From Pelagibius marinus (GTDB lineage Bacteria; Pseudomonadota; Alphaproteobacteria; Kiloniellales; Kiloniellaceae), in assembly GCF_014925385.1 (NCBI RefSeq), contig NZ_JACSDK010000015.1, positions 1 through 64,000 of the forward strand: a stretch of DNA of 64,000 bases, given 5' to 3'. Under the pieces are notes generated by a model. That model searched no databases. It had not been told where the DNA came from and saw only the letters and a program-made list of their open reading frames with translations. Position numbers and translations under genes: made by a program. The stretch's first letter is position 1. Each line of letters starts with the position of its first letter. Shown here in pieces: positions 24,742 to 32,825 of the stretch.

Positions 24742-25250
24742 CGAAGATATTTCCTAACGCGAGGCTCTTAGGGGAGCTCCAAATAGGGCATTCCGCTAGT
24801 TTCGATGATGTAGGACTCACTAACCAGTGCAACACTAAGTGGATATTCCTGATCTACACCGCAGCGAACCATCGCGTCCTGACTTTGAATGTCAGATTTT
24901 TTGTGGAATCCAAGTCTTTGCTTCGCGAAAACCGCCAACGTCCTCATCCGGCCACAGGCTACGGATAGTGCTGGTTGGCGCGAAAGCCGCTTTTACCGCA
25001 TTGCTGACGTAGAGCGGCATCCGTCGTACTTACGCCTTGGGTCAACTTGAGACACCGCCCGATCGGAGCCTGGGTTTCAAATGTCTGGAATGTCCTAGAA
25101 GCTGACATTTTCAGGCCCCGCGCCAGAAAGCCCTCGGGGCGCTCTACGCCACTCAGCCGTTCGCCCAGCATTTCCATGTGGGTCGTCATGCATGCTTCCT
25201 TTCAACGAAGCATGGGCAAGATCAACTATGCAAAAAGACGGACATTTCCG
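24742..25250. other. Gap upstream of DUF4238; palindrome at 25,191–25,214
   Basis: 509 bp. A minus-strand frame (24959–25189, MTTHMEMLGERLSGVERPEGF…) has a ribosome-site-like AAGGAAG upstream and could be a truncated gene, but I do not recognise it. Just before it is an inverted repeat CATGCTTC…GAAGCATG (25191–25198 / 25207–25214), a possible operator. No intact gene is supported. Confidence 0.35.
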
Positions 25251-26357
25251 TCACGCGACATCCACCAGCGAATAGCTGGTGCTACGTCCCCCTCCCTCGT
25301 CTCTGGTGAGAATTCCGCGGTTCAACAGATCGGTGATGTCACGCAACGCCGTATCGGGCGAACACTTCTCGATCTTTGCCCACTTGGACGATGTGAGCTT
25401 GCCGTCGAATCCATCGAGTAGCCGGTTCAACATGTTGCGCTGCCGCTCGTTCAGTGGGTTGGCGGCATTCCTTTCCCAGAAGCGCGCTTTCTTCAGTACG
25501 CCAGCCAGGACGTGCTCCGCGCCCTCAAATGCCCGTGACAGACACGCCAGAAACCAAGTCAGCCATTCGGTTATGTCGAGATCGCCCTTCTGCGTCATTT
25601 CGAGGATCTCGTAGTATGCTTTTCGCTCCTGCTGGATTTGCGCGGACATGCTGTAGAAGCGTTGGGCGCTTTGCTCAGAGCGGGCAAGCTGCATGTCGGC
25701 GATGGCGCGAGCGATCCGTCCGTTGCCGTCTTCGAACGGGTGAATGGTCACAAACCAAAGATGGGCAACGCCCGCCTTGAGCACGGGATCAATGCCGCCC
25801 TCGTTGTTGAACCAGTCAAGGAAAGCTTTCATGGCGCCGGCAACGCGTGCCGCCTGCGGCGCTTCGTAGTGAACGCGCTCACGCCCGACCGGCCCGGAGA
25901 TCACCTGCATCGGTCCCGAGTTATCGTCGCGCCAGGCGCCGACCGTGATCCGCTGCATCCCGCTGCGCCCGGTCGGGAACAACGCCGCGTGCCAGCCGAA
26001 CAGCCTCTCGTCGGTCAATTTCTGGCCATAGTTCTGGGTCGCGTCGAGCATCATCTCGACAACGCCCTCCACATCACGATCCGTTGGGACAAGGCCGCCG
26101 ATGTCCATGCCGAGGCTCCGGGCAATGGATGAGCGCACTTGGTCGCGATCGAGGATTTCTCCCTCGATTTCGCTGGTCTTCATGACGTCCTCGGTCATGG
26201 TCCGGAGCATCGCCTCACCGCGCAGGTCAAAGCCGAGCCCCTCCATACGGCCGATCAGCCGCCCCTGCCGGTGACGGACGGTGGCAAGCGGTTCCACCAG
26301 AACCTCGTGGTCCCAGCGTAAATCCGGCCAGTTCGGTAATTCATGGATATAGGGCAT
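25251..26357 (-). CDS. Fic family protein (DUF4172 N-terminus, winged-helix C-terminus)
   Basis: A 368-residue protein. I take ATG 26357 (MPYIHELPNWPDLRWD) as start, since DUF4172/Fic proteins begin so; the frame is open 45 bp upstream. The N-terminal DUF4172 carries the inhibitory helix motif TSEIEGE, placing it with N-terminally autoinhibited (class II) Fic proteins. The catalytic loop is HPFEDGNGRIAR (around residues 210–221), complete with His, Asn and Arg, so AMPylation of a target protein is likely. The last ~70 residues (NERQRNMLNRLLDGF … DTALRDITDLLNRGI) form a winged helix. Together with the palindromes over its promoter, this suggests the protein regulates its own gene. Confidence 0.85.
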   Translation of the reverse strand: MPYIHELPNWPDLRWDHEVLVEPLATVRHRQGRLIGRMEGLGFDLRGEAMLRTMTEDVMKTSEIEGEILDRDQVRSSIARSLGMDIGGLVPTDRDVEGVVEMMLDATQNYGQKLTDERLFGWHAALFPTGRSGMQRITVGAWRDDNSGPMQVISGPVGRERVHYEAPQAARVAGAMKAFLDWFNNEGGIDPVLKAGVAHLWFVTIHPFEDGNGRIARAIADMQLARSEQSAQRFYSMSAQIQQERKAYYEILEMTQKGDLDITEWLTWFLACLSRAFEGAEHVLAGVLKKARFWERNAANPLNERQRNMLNRLLDGFDGKLTSSKWAKIEKCSPDTALRDITDLLNRGILTRDEGGGRSTSYSLVDVA

Positions 26358-26458
26358 ATTCTCCGCACTCCTTGCGGAGAATATGCCCTCCTTTCTCCGC
26401 ATCGGTCAAGGCTATTCTCCGCATGATATGCGGAGAAAACCAGGGTCAATCTCCGCAT
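26352..26458 (-). promoter_or_regulatory. Palindromic operators over the Fic promoter and start codon
   Basis: Five copies of TCTCCGCA (or its complement). One is a perfect 16-bp stem, GGGCATATTCTCCGCA at 26352–26367 with its complement at 26373–26388 and a 5-base loop; it includes the Fic start codon (26355–26357). Another is TTCTCCGCAT / ATGCGGAGAA at 26415–26424 and 26428–26437. Single half-sites lie at about 26,392 and 26,449. Likely binding sites for the winged-helix domain of the Fic protein, giving negative autoregulation. Confidence 0.75.
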
Positions 26459-26673
26459 TCAGCGGCGCCGCGGTCGCCGACCGAGCCAGAAACACAACAT
26501 ATGGGGCTAAGAGCGCCGAACTACCCACTACATATGGTTGCTATCAACCTGCTGTTAAGAACTGGGCGGCATCCTTATTCCAAGCCGCATAGGCTGGCGG
26601 CGACTCGACTCTAGGTAGCCCAGCCCATCCTTAGAACATCCTTCGTCCAGGGACCATGCGTTCAAACCGGTAG
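26459..26673. other. Divergent promoter region, Fic and AlpA
   Basis: 215 bp between the Fic operators and the AlpA-like gene. It contains two ACATATGG boxes near 26,498 and 26,532. No gene supported. Confidence 0.3.
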
Positions 26674-26919
26674 ATGCCAATGTCCATCGCAAGACGAAAC
26701 AGCGACCTGCCGCCGTCGCTTGCGCCGCGAGGTCTGTCAAAAACTCAAGCGGCGGCCTACGTAGGCGTATCGGCTAGCAAGTTCGATCAGATGGTGTCTG
26801 ACGGGCGGATGCCAAGGCCACTGCGCTACATCGGCCATCCGCGATGGGACCTCAGGATGATTGACGAAGCCTTCGATCGACTGTCGGATAGGATGAGTAG
26901 AAACCCTCATGACGACTGA
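26674..26919 (+). CDS. AlpA-like excisionase/regulator
   Basis: An 81-residue protein (ATG at 26674; a second ATG at 26680). Residues about 17–65 form a MerR/AlpA-type winged helix (RGLSKTQAAAYVGVSASKFDQMVSDGRMPRPLRY). Proteins of this type act as recombination directionality factors or as activators of a neighbouring integrase. It overlaps the integrase start by 11 bp, so the two are translated together and are probably the excision/integration module of this island. Confidence 0.8.
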   Translation: MPMSIARRNSDLPPSLAPRGLSKTQAAAYVGVSASKFDQMVSDGRMPRPLRYIGHPRWDLRMIDEAFDRLSDRMSRNPHDD

Positions 26920-28051
26920 GCCGATGAAGCTTCCCCCTTATGTGACCCGCACGCGCTCGCGCCACGGCAAGCTGTGCCTTTATGTTCGTCGACGAACCGG
27001 AAGGTGGATTCGGCTTAAGGCTTCGCCGGGAACCCCGGAGTTCATAAGCGAGTATTTGGCGGCTCTGAAGGAGTTGGGCTTGCCGCCTGACGGCGAGCCC
27101 CGAGAAGTCGACACGCCCCTTTCGGGCACGCTTCGTGACCTCTGCCAGGAATACTACCGAAGCCCGGAATTCAAGCGGCTCTCCAAGTCGACCCGCCACG
27201 TCCGCCAGCTCATCCTGGAACGGCTGTGCAAGCGCACGGACCAGAAGGGCATTGAAACAGGCGACAAAGGCGCCGGCTACATCGAGCGCCGACACGTGCG
27301 GATGTGGCGCGACGAGATGTCAGACCGCCCGGAAGCCGCCAACGGCATGGTCAAAGCGCTGCGCCAGGTATTCAAGTGGGCCGTCGACACCGAGCGGACC
27401 GAAGACAACCCCGCTCGCGATGTCCCCTACCTCTCCAGCAACAACCCCGATGGTTTTCACACCTGGTCGGTCGAGGAAATTCAGCAGTTCCAGGAGCGCC
27501 ACCCCGTGGGAACCAAAGCCCGCTTGGCGCTGGATCTGTTCCTCTACACCGGCGTGCGCCGCTCCGACGCTGTGAGGCTGGGCCCACAGATGGAGCGGGG
27601 CAACGAGCTGCACTTCACCGAGGCAAAGGGCCGCAGCCTCAAGGTCAAGGCCCGTGTCGTGCCGATCCTCCCGCCACTGCGCCAATCGATCGAGGCCACC
27701 CCCTCCGGGCACCTGTCTTATCTGGTCACGGAGTTTGGCAAGCCCTTCACGTCCAACGGTCTGGGAAACTGGTTTCGCAAACGCTGCAATGAAGCCGGTC
27801 TGCCCCACTGCTCCGCCCACGGGCTCCGCAAAGCAGGGGCCACCATCGCAGCGGAGAATGGCGCCACCGAGCATCAGCTAATGGCCATTTACGGCTGGGA
27901 AAGCCCGAAGCAGGCGGCCCTGTACACGCGTAAAGCAGACCGAAAGCGGCTGGCCGGCGCATCAATGCATTTGCTGATGACAGACCAGAATGAGAACAGT
28001 TGTGTTGCACCTCACATCCAAGGTGCAACACGCGCCGAGAAAAAGAAATAA
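26909..28051 (+). CDS. Tyrosine-type site-specific integrase
   Basis: A 380-residue phage-type tyrosine recombinase. The N-terminal part is an Arm-binding domain (RTRSRHGKLCLYVRRRTGRW), the middle a SAM-like core-binding region, and the C-terminal catalytic domain has all the expected residues: LYTGVRRSDAVRL (first Arg), Lys in TEAKGRSLKVK, HGLRKAGA (His-x-x-Arg), GWESPKQAALYTRK (His/Trp position and the nucleophile Tyr). It ends 22 bp before the 3' end of tRNA-Phe, pointing toward it, which identifies that tRNA as the likely attachment site. It seems intact. Confidence 0.92.
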   Translation: MTTEPMKLPPYVTRTRSRHGKLCLYVRRRTGRWIRLKASPGTPEFISEYLAALKELGLPPDGEPREVDTPLSGTLRDLCQEYYRSPEFKRLSKSTRHVRQLILERLCKRTDQKGIETGDKGAGYIERRHVRMWRDEMSDRPEAANGMVKALRQVFKWAVDTERTEDNPARDVPYLSSNNPDGFHTWSVEEIQQFQERHPVGTKARLALDLFLYTGVRRSDAVRLGPQMERGNELHFTEAKGRSLKVKARVVPILPPLRQSIEATPSGHLSYLVTEFGKPFTSNGLGNWFRKRCNEAGLPHCSAHGLRKAGATIAAENGATEHQLMAIYGWESPKQAALYTRKADRKRLAGASMHLLMTDQNENSCVAPHIQGATRAEKKK

Positions 28052-28073
28052 TTTCAATATTTTAAGAGATAGG

Positions 28074-28149
28074 TGGTGCCCAGGGGCGGAATCGAACCAC
28101 CGACACCATGATTTTCAGTCATGTGCTCTACCAACTGAGCTACCTGGGC
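28074..28149 (-). tRNA. tRNA-Phe (anticodon GAA), island attachment site
   Basis: On the minus strand, acceptor GCCCAGG/CCTGGGC with encoded CCA, standard D-arm GCTC…GAGC, anticodon stem CATGA/TCATG with loop CTGAAAA (anticodon GAA), and T-arm GGTGGTTCGATTCCGCC. The 3' end faces the integrase, and the island lies on that side. The 3' half normally serves as attB for such integrases and is preserved on integration. I did not see a second copy in the window, so the left junction lies to the left of position 1. Confidence 0.95.
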
Positions 28150-28364
28150 ACACTGGGCGGGGCTGTTGGTATTCTGCGGCCGGGCGGCCGCTCCGGGAAG
28201 GTCCCGGGCCCCTTGTCGCGCCGCGTTGAGCGGCGACGCAGGCTTATAGGCCCTGCGCCCGGCTCTGTCCAGCCCCCCGGGCATATTTCTTGGCGGATTT
28301 TTCCCGGAAAATCTTAAGTTTTCCGGGATTTCCCGGGTTCCGCGGCCCGCGACCGGCACCCCTG

Positions 28365-29321
28365 CTAGGGCGCCAGGACGAGGTCCAGTTCCAGGGTCCG
28401 GCCGTCCCGGGCGAGGTTCAGGCGGACGGCCTCGCCGGGGCGCTTCATCTGCAGGGCGGCGATGGCCTCGGCCACCTTGGTGACGCGGCGGCCCTCCACG
28501 GCGGTCAGCAGGTCGCCGGCGCGGATTCCGGCCGCCTCCGCCGCGCCGCCGGGCAGCACGCCGTGCACCCTGAGGCCCACCTCGCTCGCCCGCTCCTCCG
28601 GATCCAGCTCCTCCAGGCCCAGGCCGGCCTTGGCCCGGCGCACCCGGCCGTAAGTCTTCAAATCCACCATGACCCGGCGCAGCAGTTCGGCCGAGGCGGC
28701 GAAGTTCACGCCGATGTTGGCGTCGCTCTCCATGGTGAAGATGGCCGAGAGCAGGCCGACCAGCCGCCCCTCGGCGTCCACCAGGGCGCCGCCGGAGGCG
28801 CCGGGGTTCACCACCGCGTCGGTCTGCACGAAGTCCTCGATGGGGTTGAAGCCGGTGCCCGCCCGGTGCAGGGCCGAGACCACGCCGCAGGTGACCGAGA
28901 TGTCGAGCCCGAACTGGTTGCCGACGGCACAGACCGGCGCGCCCAGGGCCGGCTCCGGCGCGTAGGGCAAGGGCGGCAGGTCGGCCTCGATCCCCAAGAG
29001 CGCCAGGTCGCTGGCCGGGTCCCTGCCCAGCACCTCCGCCGGGACCAGGCGGCCGTCGGGCAGGCGCACCGTCACCTCCAGCGCCTGGTCGACCACGTGC
29101 AGGGCCGTCGCCAGGTAGCCGCCGGGGGCGATGGCCACCGCCGTGCCCTCCGGCGCCACGCCGGGCGGCAGGTCCGGCTGGCCGCCCTGGGGCTGGCCCG
29201 GCCACAGCGGCAGCACCGAGACCACGGAGTCCAGCACGCGAGCATCGAAGGCGCGGGCGGCCGGCGGCGCGGCCGTCACCAGCAGCAGGGCCGTCAGCGC
29301 CGCAACGGCGGAGCGGCGCAT
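28365..29321 (-). CDS. Trypsin-like serine protease with PDZ domain (HtrA-like)
   Basis: A 318-residue secreted protease. I set the start at ATG 29321 because a classic signal peptide (MRRSAVAALTALLLVTAAPPAARA) begins there. The S1C domain has the triad: ATALHVVD (His), SDLALLGI (Asp), and VNPGASGGAL (Ser). One PDZ domain follows (GVLPGGAAEAAGIRAGDLLTAVEGR). It is shorter than DegP, with a single PDZ as in DegS. It should act in the periplasm on misfolded proteins. It lies three bases from yacG and is probably the last gene of a minus-strand operon with yacG, rng and maf. Confidence 0.88.
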   Translation of the reverse strand: MRRSAVAALTALLLVTAAPPAARAFDARVLDSVVSVLPLWPGQPQGGQPDLPPGVAPEGTAVAIAPGGYLATALHVVDQALEVTVRLPDGRLVPAEVLGRDPASDLALLGIEADLPPLPYAPEPALGAPVCAVGNQFGLDISVTCGVVSALHRAGTGFNPIEDFVQTDAVVNPGASGGALVDAEGRLVGLLSAIFTMESDANIGVNFAASAELLRRVMVDLKTYGRVRRAKAGLGLEELDPEERASEVGLRVHGVLPGGAAEAAGIRAGDLLTAVEGRRVTKVAEAIAALQMKRPGEAVRLNLARDGRTLELDLVLAP

Positions 29322-29323
29322 GT

Positions 29324-29557
29324 TCAATAGTCCTCCTCGGAGGGGTCCACCGGAGCCTCGGCGTCGGGCCCTTCCTCGGTCGGGATGGCGTAGTTGCCCT
29401 TCACCCAGCGGCCGAGGTCGATATCGGCGCAGCGCTGCGAACAGAAGGGGCGGTAGCGGTGCACCGCCGGCGCCTTGCAGATGGGACACTTGCGCCGCCC
29501 GCCGTCCTTGCGCGGCAGCGGCACCACTTTGTCCAGATCGTCGGTTTCGTCACTCAT
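29324..29557 (-). CDS. yacG: DNA gyrase inhibitor YacG
   Basis: A 77-residue zinc protein. Cysteines in CPICKAP and FCSQRCADIDLGRWVKGNYAIP are the YacG hallmark (Cys-x2-Cys and Cys-x3-Cys). YacG binds GyrB and blocks DNA binding by gyrase. The acidic C-terminus is usual. It lies between rng and the protease, as in many alphaproteobacteria. Confidence 0.92.
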   Translation of the reverse strand: MSDETDDLDKVVPLPRKDGGRRKCPICKAPAVHRYRPFCSQRCADIDLGRWVKGNYAIPTEEGPDAEAPVDPSEEDY

Positions 29558-29561
29558 CGGT

Positions 29562-30755
29562 TCAGCCTAGCACGAGCTCGTAAGTCTCGACCAAGGGGTC
29601 GGCGGCGACGTGAACGGGGCGGCCCAGGCGGCGCTCCACCGCGGCCAGGGCGCCGGCCTGCCCCGCCTTCAGCGCCGCGGCCACCGGCGGGGCGGCGCGC
29701 AGGGTGATCTTGCTCACCGCCTGGCCCAGGGCACCGGCCACGGTGGCGCGCAGCGCCTCGTAGGCCAGGGTCTCCGGCGTCTTCTCGCGCCCGCTCCCGG
29801 CAAACCCGCAGGGCCGGCAGAGGATCTCGTGCAGCGGCAGGCGGCCGCGCCGCCGGGTCATCTCCAAGAGGCCCGAGGGCGAGACGCCGAAGACCTGGCA
29901 GGGCTCCGGATCGTCGGCCACCGCCTGGCGCAGCGCCGCCGCCACCGCCTTGCGGTCCAGCGGGTTCTTCATGGCCAGGAAGTCGACGACGATAAGGCCG
30001 GAAAGCCCGCGCAGGCGAAGTTGCCGCGCAATGACCGGCACCGCCGCCAGGTTCACCGCCTTGGCCTGGGCTTCGGCCCCGCCGCGCCCGTCGCTGGCTC
30101 CTGCGTTGACGTCGATGGCGGTCAGCGTCCGGCCCGGCTCGACGAGCAGGAAGCCGCCGCTCGGCAACTCGGCGCGCGGGCTCAACAGGCCCTCGATCTC
30201 CGCCTCCAGGCCTTCGGCCTCGAACAGCGGGGTTCCGCTGCTGTGCAGGTCGAAGTCGCAGTCCCCCTCGACAAGGTCCTTCAGCTGCTTTAGCAGGGCC
30301 GCGTCGTCGCAGACCACCCGCTGCGGCGCCGCCCGCGCGACCAGGGTCGCCAGCGGCCCCTGGACTGCCACAAGAGCACCGCCGCCCAGACGCGCCGGGG
30401 CCTTCAGGTCCTTGATCGCCAAGGCGCTGATCCCCTTGGCGCTGACCCGCGCGCCTTTGTCCTCGGCCGGCGCGCGCAGCACCTTCACCGCCAGGGCAGT
30501 GCCTTCCGGCGGCACGCCGCCTCCCGGGCCCTCCGGCATCTCGCGGCGCGGCAGCAGGCCGGGCCGCTCCAGGCCCAGGTCGACGAAGGCGCCGTCCAGA
30601 CCCTTGTCGAAACGCTGCACCCGGGCGAGGAAGAGGTCGCCCGCCTGGGGCGGTGCGTCATCGCGCAGGATCAGCAGCTCGTCGAGAAGATCGTCCCGCA
30701 GCAGCGCGCCGCGGGTCTCGCCGGGCAGGACGGAGACGAAGAGTTCAGCCGTCAC
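29562..30755 (-). CDS. rng: Ribonuclease G/E family ribonuclease
   Basis: A 397-residue protein, GTG start at 30755. It has an S1-like RNA-binding segment at the N-terminus (GDLFLARVQRFDKGLDGAFVDLGLERPGLL), the DNase-I-like catalytic motif LTAIDVNAGASDGRGG and LIVVDFLAMK (acidic metal ligands), and a Zn-link pair CRPCG. It is shorter than RNase E and has no degradosome scaffold tail, hence RNase G-like, with roles in rRNA maturation and mRNA decay. The spacing to maf is 8 bp, so they are co-transcribed. Confidence 0.88.
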   Translation of the reverse strand: MTAELFVSVLPGETRGALLRDDLLDELLILRDDAPPQAGDLFLARVQRFDKGLDGAFVDLGLERPGLLPRREMPEGPGGGVPPEGTALAVKVLRAPAEDKGARVSAKGISALAIKDLKAPARLGGGALVAVQGPLATLVARAAPQRVVCDDAALLKQLKDLVEGDCDFDLHSSGTPLFEAEGLEAEIEGLLSPRAELPSGGFLLVEPGRTLTAIDVNAGASDGRGGAEAQAKAVNLAAVPVIARQLRLRGLSGLIVVDFLAMKNPLDRKAVAAALRQAVADDPEPCQVFGVSPSGLLEMTRRRGRLPLHEILCRPCGFAGSGREKTPETLAYEALRATVAGALGQAVSKITLRAAPPVAAALKAGQAGALAAVERRLGRPVHVAADPLVETYELVLG

Positions 30756-30763
30756 GGCCGGCC

Positions 30764-31384
30764 TCAGATGCGGTAGCCCAGCCCGGTCAGGAGATTGCAG
30801 GTCTCCACCAGGGGCAGGCCGACCACGTTGGGATAGGAGCCGATGATCTTGGGGATGAAGGCCGCCGCCGCGCCCTGGATGGCGTAGCCGCCGGCCTTGC
30901 CGCGCCACTCGCCGCCGGCCAGGTAGCGGCGCAGCTCCTCTTCCGAGAGGCGCTTGAAGACGACGGCGGTGGTGACCAGGGTATCGACGCGCCGTCCGTC
31001 CGGAGCCTGCACGGCGACGCCGCCCAGCACCCGGTGCCGCCGCCCGGAGAGCAGCTCCAGACAGGCCCGCGCCTCTGCCTCGTCCTCCGGCTTCGGCAGG
31101 ATGCGCCGCCCGACGGCCACCACGGTATCGGCGGCCAGCAGGAAGCTGTCCGGATGGCGCGCGGCCACGGCGCCCAGCTTGTCGAGGGCGACACGGCGCG
31201 CGTAGTGGTGCGGCAGTTCGCGGCGGCGCGGCGTCTCGTCGATGTCGGCGGGATCGACGTCGCTGGGCAGGATGCCGACCTGGTGCAGCAGCTGCAGCCG
31301 CCGCGGCGAAGCCGAGGCGAGCACAAGCGGCGGCGCCGGCTGCATTTCGGCCAGCGGAGGTTGCCCGGCAGGAACTACGGCCAT
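30764..31384 (-). CDS. maf: Maf-family nucleotide pyrophosphatase
   Basis: A 206-residue protein with the Maf signature LASASPRRLQLL, then RVALDKLGAV, ADTVV and IQGAAAAFIPKIIGSYPNVVGLPL. Maf/YhdE enzymes hydrolyse dTTP, UTP or modified nucleotides and help control septation and pool sanitation. An alternative start at 31345 (MQPAPPLVLAS) would remove a 13-residue leader and may be the true one. It lies 16 bp after infA on the same strand. Confidence 0.9.
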   Translation of the reverse strand: MAVVPAGQPPLAEMQPAPPLVLASASPRRLQLLHQVGILPSDVDPADIDETPRRRELPHHYARRVALDKLGAVAARHPDSFLLAADTVVAVGRRILPKPEDEAEARACLELLSGRRHRVLGGVAVQAPDGRRVDTLVTTAVVFKRLSEEELRRYLAGGEWRGKAGGYAIQGAAAAFIPKIIGSYPNVVGLPLVETCNLLTGLGYRI

Positions 31385-31400
31385 GACCTGGCCCGTCGGT

Positions 31401-31619
31401 TTACTTGTAGCGGAAGGTGATGCGGCCCTTGGTCAGGTCGTAGGGCGTCATCTCGACGTTCACGCGGTCGCCCGCCAGAACGCGAATACGGTGCTTGCGC
31501 ATCTTGCCGGCGGTATGCGCCAGCACTTCGTGGTCGTTGTCCAGCTTCACGCGAAACATCGCGTTGGGCAGCAGCTCAACGACGGTACCTTGGAATTCCA
31601 GTAGATCTTCCTTGGCCAT
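31401..31619 (-). CDS. infA: Translation initiation factor IF-1
   Basis: A 72-residue S1-fold protein, identical in length to most IF-1s: [48 protein letters not shown], and the conserved end [11 protein letters not shown]. It occupies the ribosomal A site during initiation. It is preceded by AAGGACAG and followed by maf. The 216 bp between infA and the next gene (31,620–31,835) hold its promoter and no other gene. Confidence 0.97.
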   Translation of the reverse strand: MAKEDLLEFQGTVVELLPNAMFRVKLDNDHEVLAHTAGKMRKHRIRVLAGDRVNVEMTPYDLTKGRITFRYK

Positions 31620-31835
31620 CTGTCCTTCTTATCTCGGTGCAGCGGCCGTCGCGTTTTATCGCGCCGGCCGGGTTAAACTCCTTATCTCCCGCCCTTGTCT
31701 CCTGGGGTTCCCCGGACGGCGAGAGAGCGCGCGGATCATACAGAAAAGCGCAGAAGAGGACAAACACCCGCGTCAGGGGGTGGGAAGCCCCCGAAAAATC
31801 GCGGATTTCCGCGGTTTAGGGCCGGAACGGCTCCC

Positions 31836-32279
31836 TCAGTGCGGCGGTTTCAGGTCCAGGGTGAAGCGTTCCTCGATGCGCTTCTTCAGCTGGTCGCGCA
31901 CATCCCGGTAGGCCTGGAGGCGGGTTTCCCGGCTGCCCTCGATCAGGGTGGGGTCGAAGGTGTTCCAGAATTCCACGTCGCAGGCCATGGTCCGGGTCAG
32001 GTCCACAGCCTTGTGCTGAGCCTCCGGCGACAGCGAGATGATGAGGTCGAAGGAGGTGTCCTCCAGGTCGTCGAACGACTTGGCGCGGTGCTTGGAGACG
32101 TCGATGCCGAGCTCGTCCATCACCTCGATGACGAAGGGATCGATCGCCCCGGAGCGCACGCCGACGGAGTCCACGTAGATGCGGTGGCCCAGCAGGTGCT
32201 TCAGCAAGGCCTCGCCCATGGGCGAGCGCACCGAGTTCTGCGTGCAGGCAAAGAGGACCGCGTCGGGAAGATCGCTCAC
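31836..32279 (-). CDS. Low-molecular-weight phosphotyrosine phosphatase family protein
   Basis: A 147-residue protein. The P-loop CTQNSVRS (Cys12, Arg18) at the N-terminus, PMGEALLKHL, and the later WNTFDP segment with the acidic Asp match the LMW-PTP/ArsC superfamily. It could dephosphorylate tyrosine or act like an arsenate reductase; context gives no hint of arsenic genes, so phosphatase is preferred. It lies six bases after the UPF0262 gene and just before infA, a gene order known from Rhodospirillales. Confidence 0.88.
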   Translation of the reverse strand: MSDLPDAVLFACTQNSVRSPMGEALLKHLLGHRIYVDSVGVRSGAIDPFVIEVMDELGIDVSKHRAKSFDDLEDTSFDLIISLSPEAQHKAVDLTRTMACDVEFWNTFDPTLIEGSRETRLQAYRDVRDQLKKRIEERFTLDLKPPH

Positions 32280-32285
32280 CTGCGG

Positions 32286-32783
32286 CTAGCCCCGGATATG
32301 CAGAACGCAGATCAGCGTGAAGAGGCGGCGCGCGGTGTCGAAGTCGATCTCGACCTTGCCCTCCAGACGCTCCTGCAGCAGCTCCGAACCCTCGTTGTGC
32401 AGGCCGCGCCGGCCCATGTCGATGGCTTCGATTCTTGCCGGGCTGGCGGTCTTGATCGCCTCGTAGTAGCTCTCGCAGACGCCGAAGTAGTCGCGGATGA
32501 CCCGGCGGAAGGGCAGCAGCGGCAGGGTGACGGTGCCGAGGCTCTCCTCCTCCTCGCTGCGGATGTCGAGCAGCAGGCGGTTCTCGGTAATCGAGAGGTG
32601 CAGGTGATAGGGCCCGCCGTAGTCGCCCACCGGACGGAAGGTGTTGTCCTCCAGCAGGTCGTAGATGGCCACCGCGCGCTCGTGCTCGACCTCCGGGCTA
32701 CGCCGGATCACGGCGCTGTCGTCCAGCGTGACGTTGGTCAGCCGCTCCCTCGGCGGAGCTTCCTTATGGCTGTCGTCGTTCAT
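32286..32783 (-). CDS. UPF0262 family protein
   Basis: A 165-residue protein conserved only in alphaproteobacteria. The diagnostic parts are [48 protein letters not shown] and [18 protein letters not shown]. Function unknown. Its constant location between hisD and the LMW phosphatase supports the identification. The gap of 42 bp to hisD suggests the same operon. Confidence 0.93.
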   Translation of the reverse strand: MNDDSHKEAPPRERLTNVTLDDSAVIRRSPEVEHERAVAIYDLLEDNTFRPVGDYGGPYHLHLSITENRLLLDIRSEEEESLGTVTLPLLPFRRVIRDYFGVCESYYEAIKTASPARIEAIDMGRRGLHNEGSELLQERLEGKVEIDFDTARRLFTLICVLHIRG

Positions 32784-32825
32784 GCCCGCGGGACCGCTCC
32801 CCCCCTCAATAAGGTCGCGCCGGAG

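Noticed and set aside
1-28050. Search for a second copy of the tRNA-Phe 3' end as left attachment site
   Set aside because: No convincing copy found by eye; the left boundary is assumed to be outside the window.
28303-28327. CCCGGAAAA/TTTTCCGGG hairpin near the HtrA-like gene end
   Set aside because: No T-run follows on either strand, so I do not call it a terminator.
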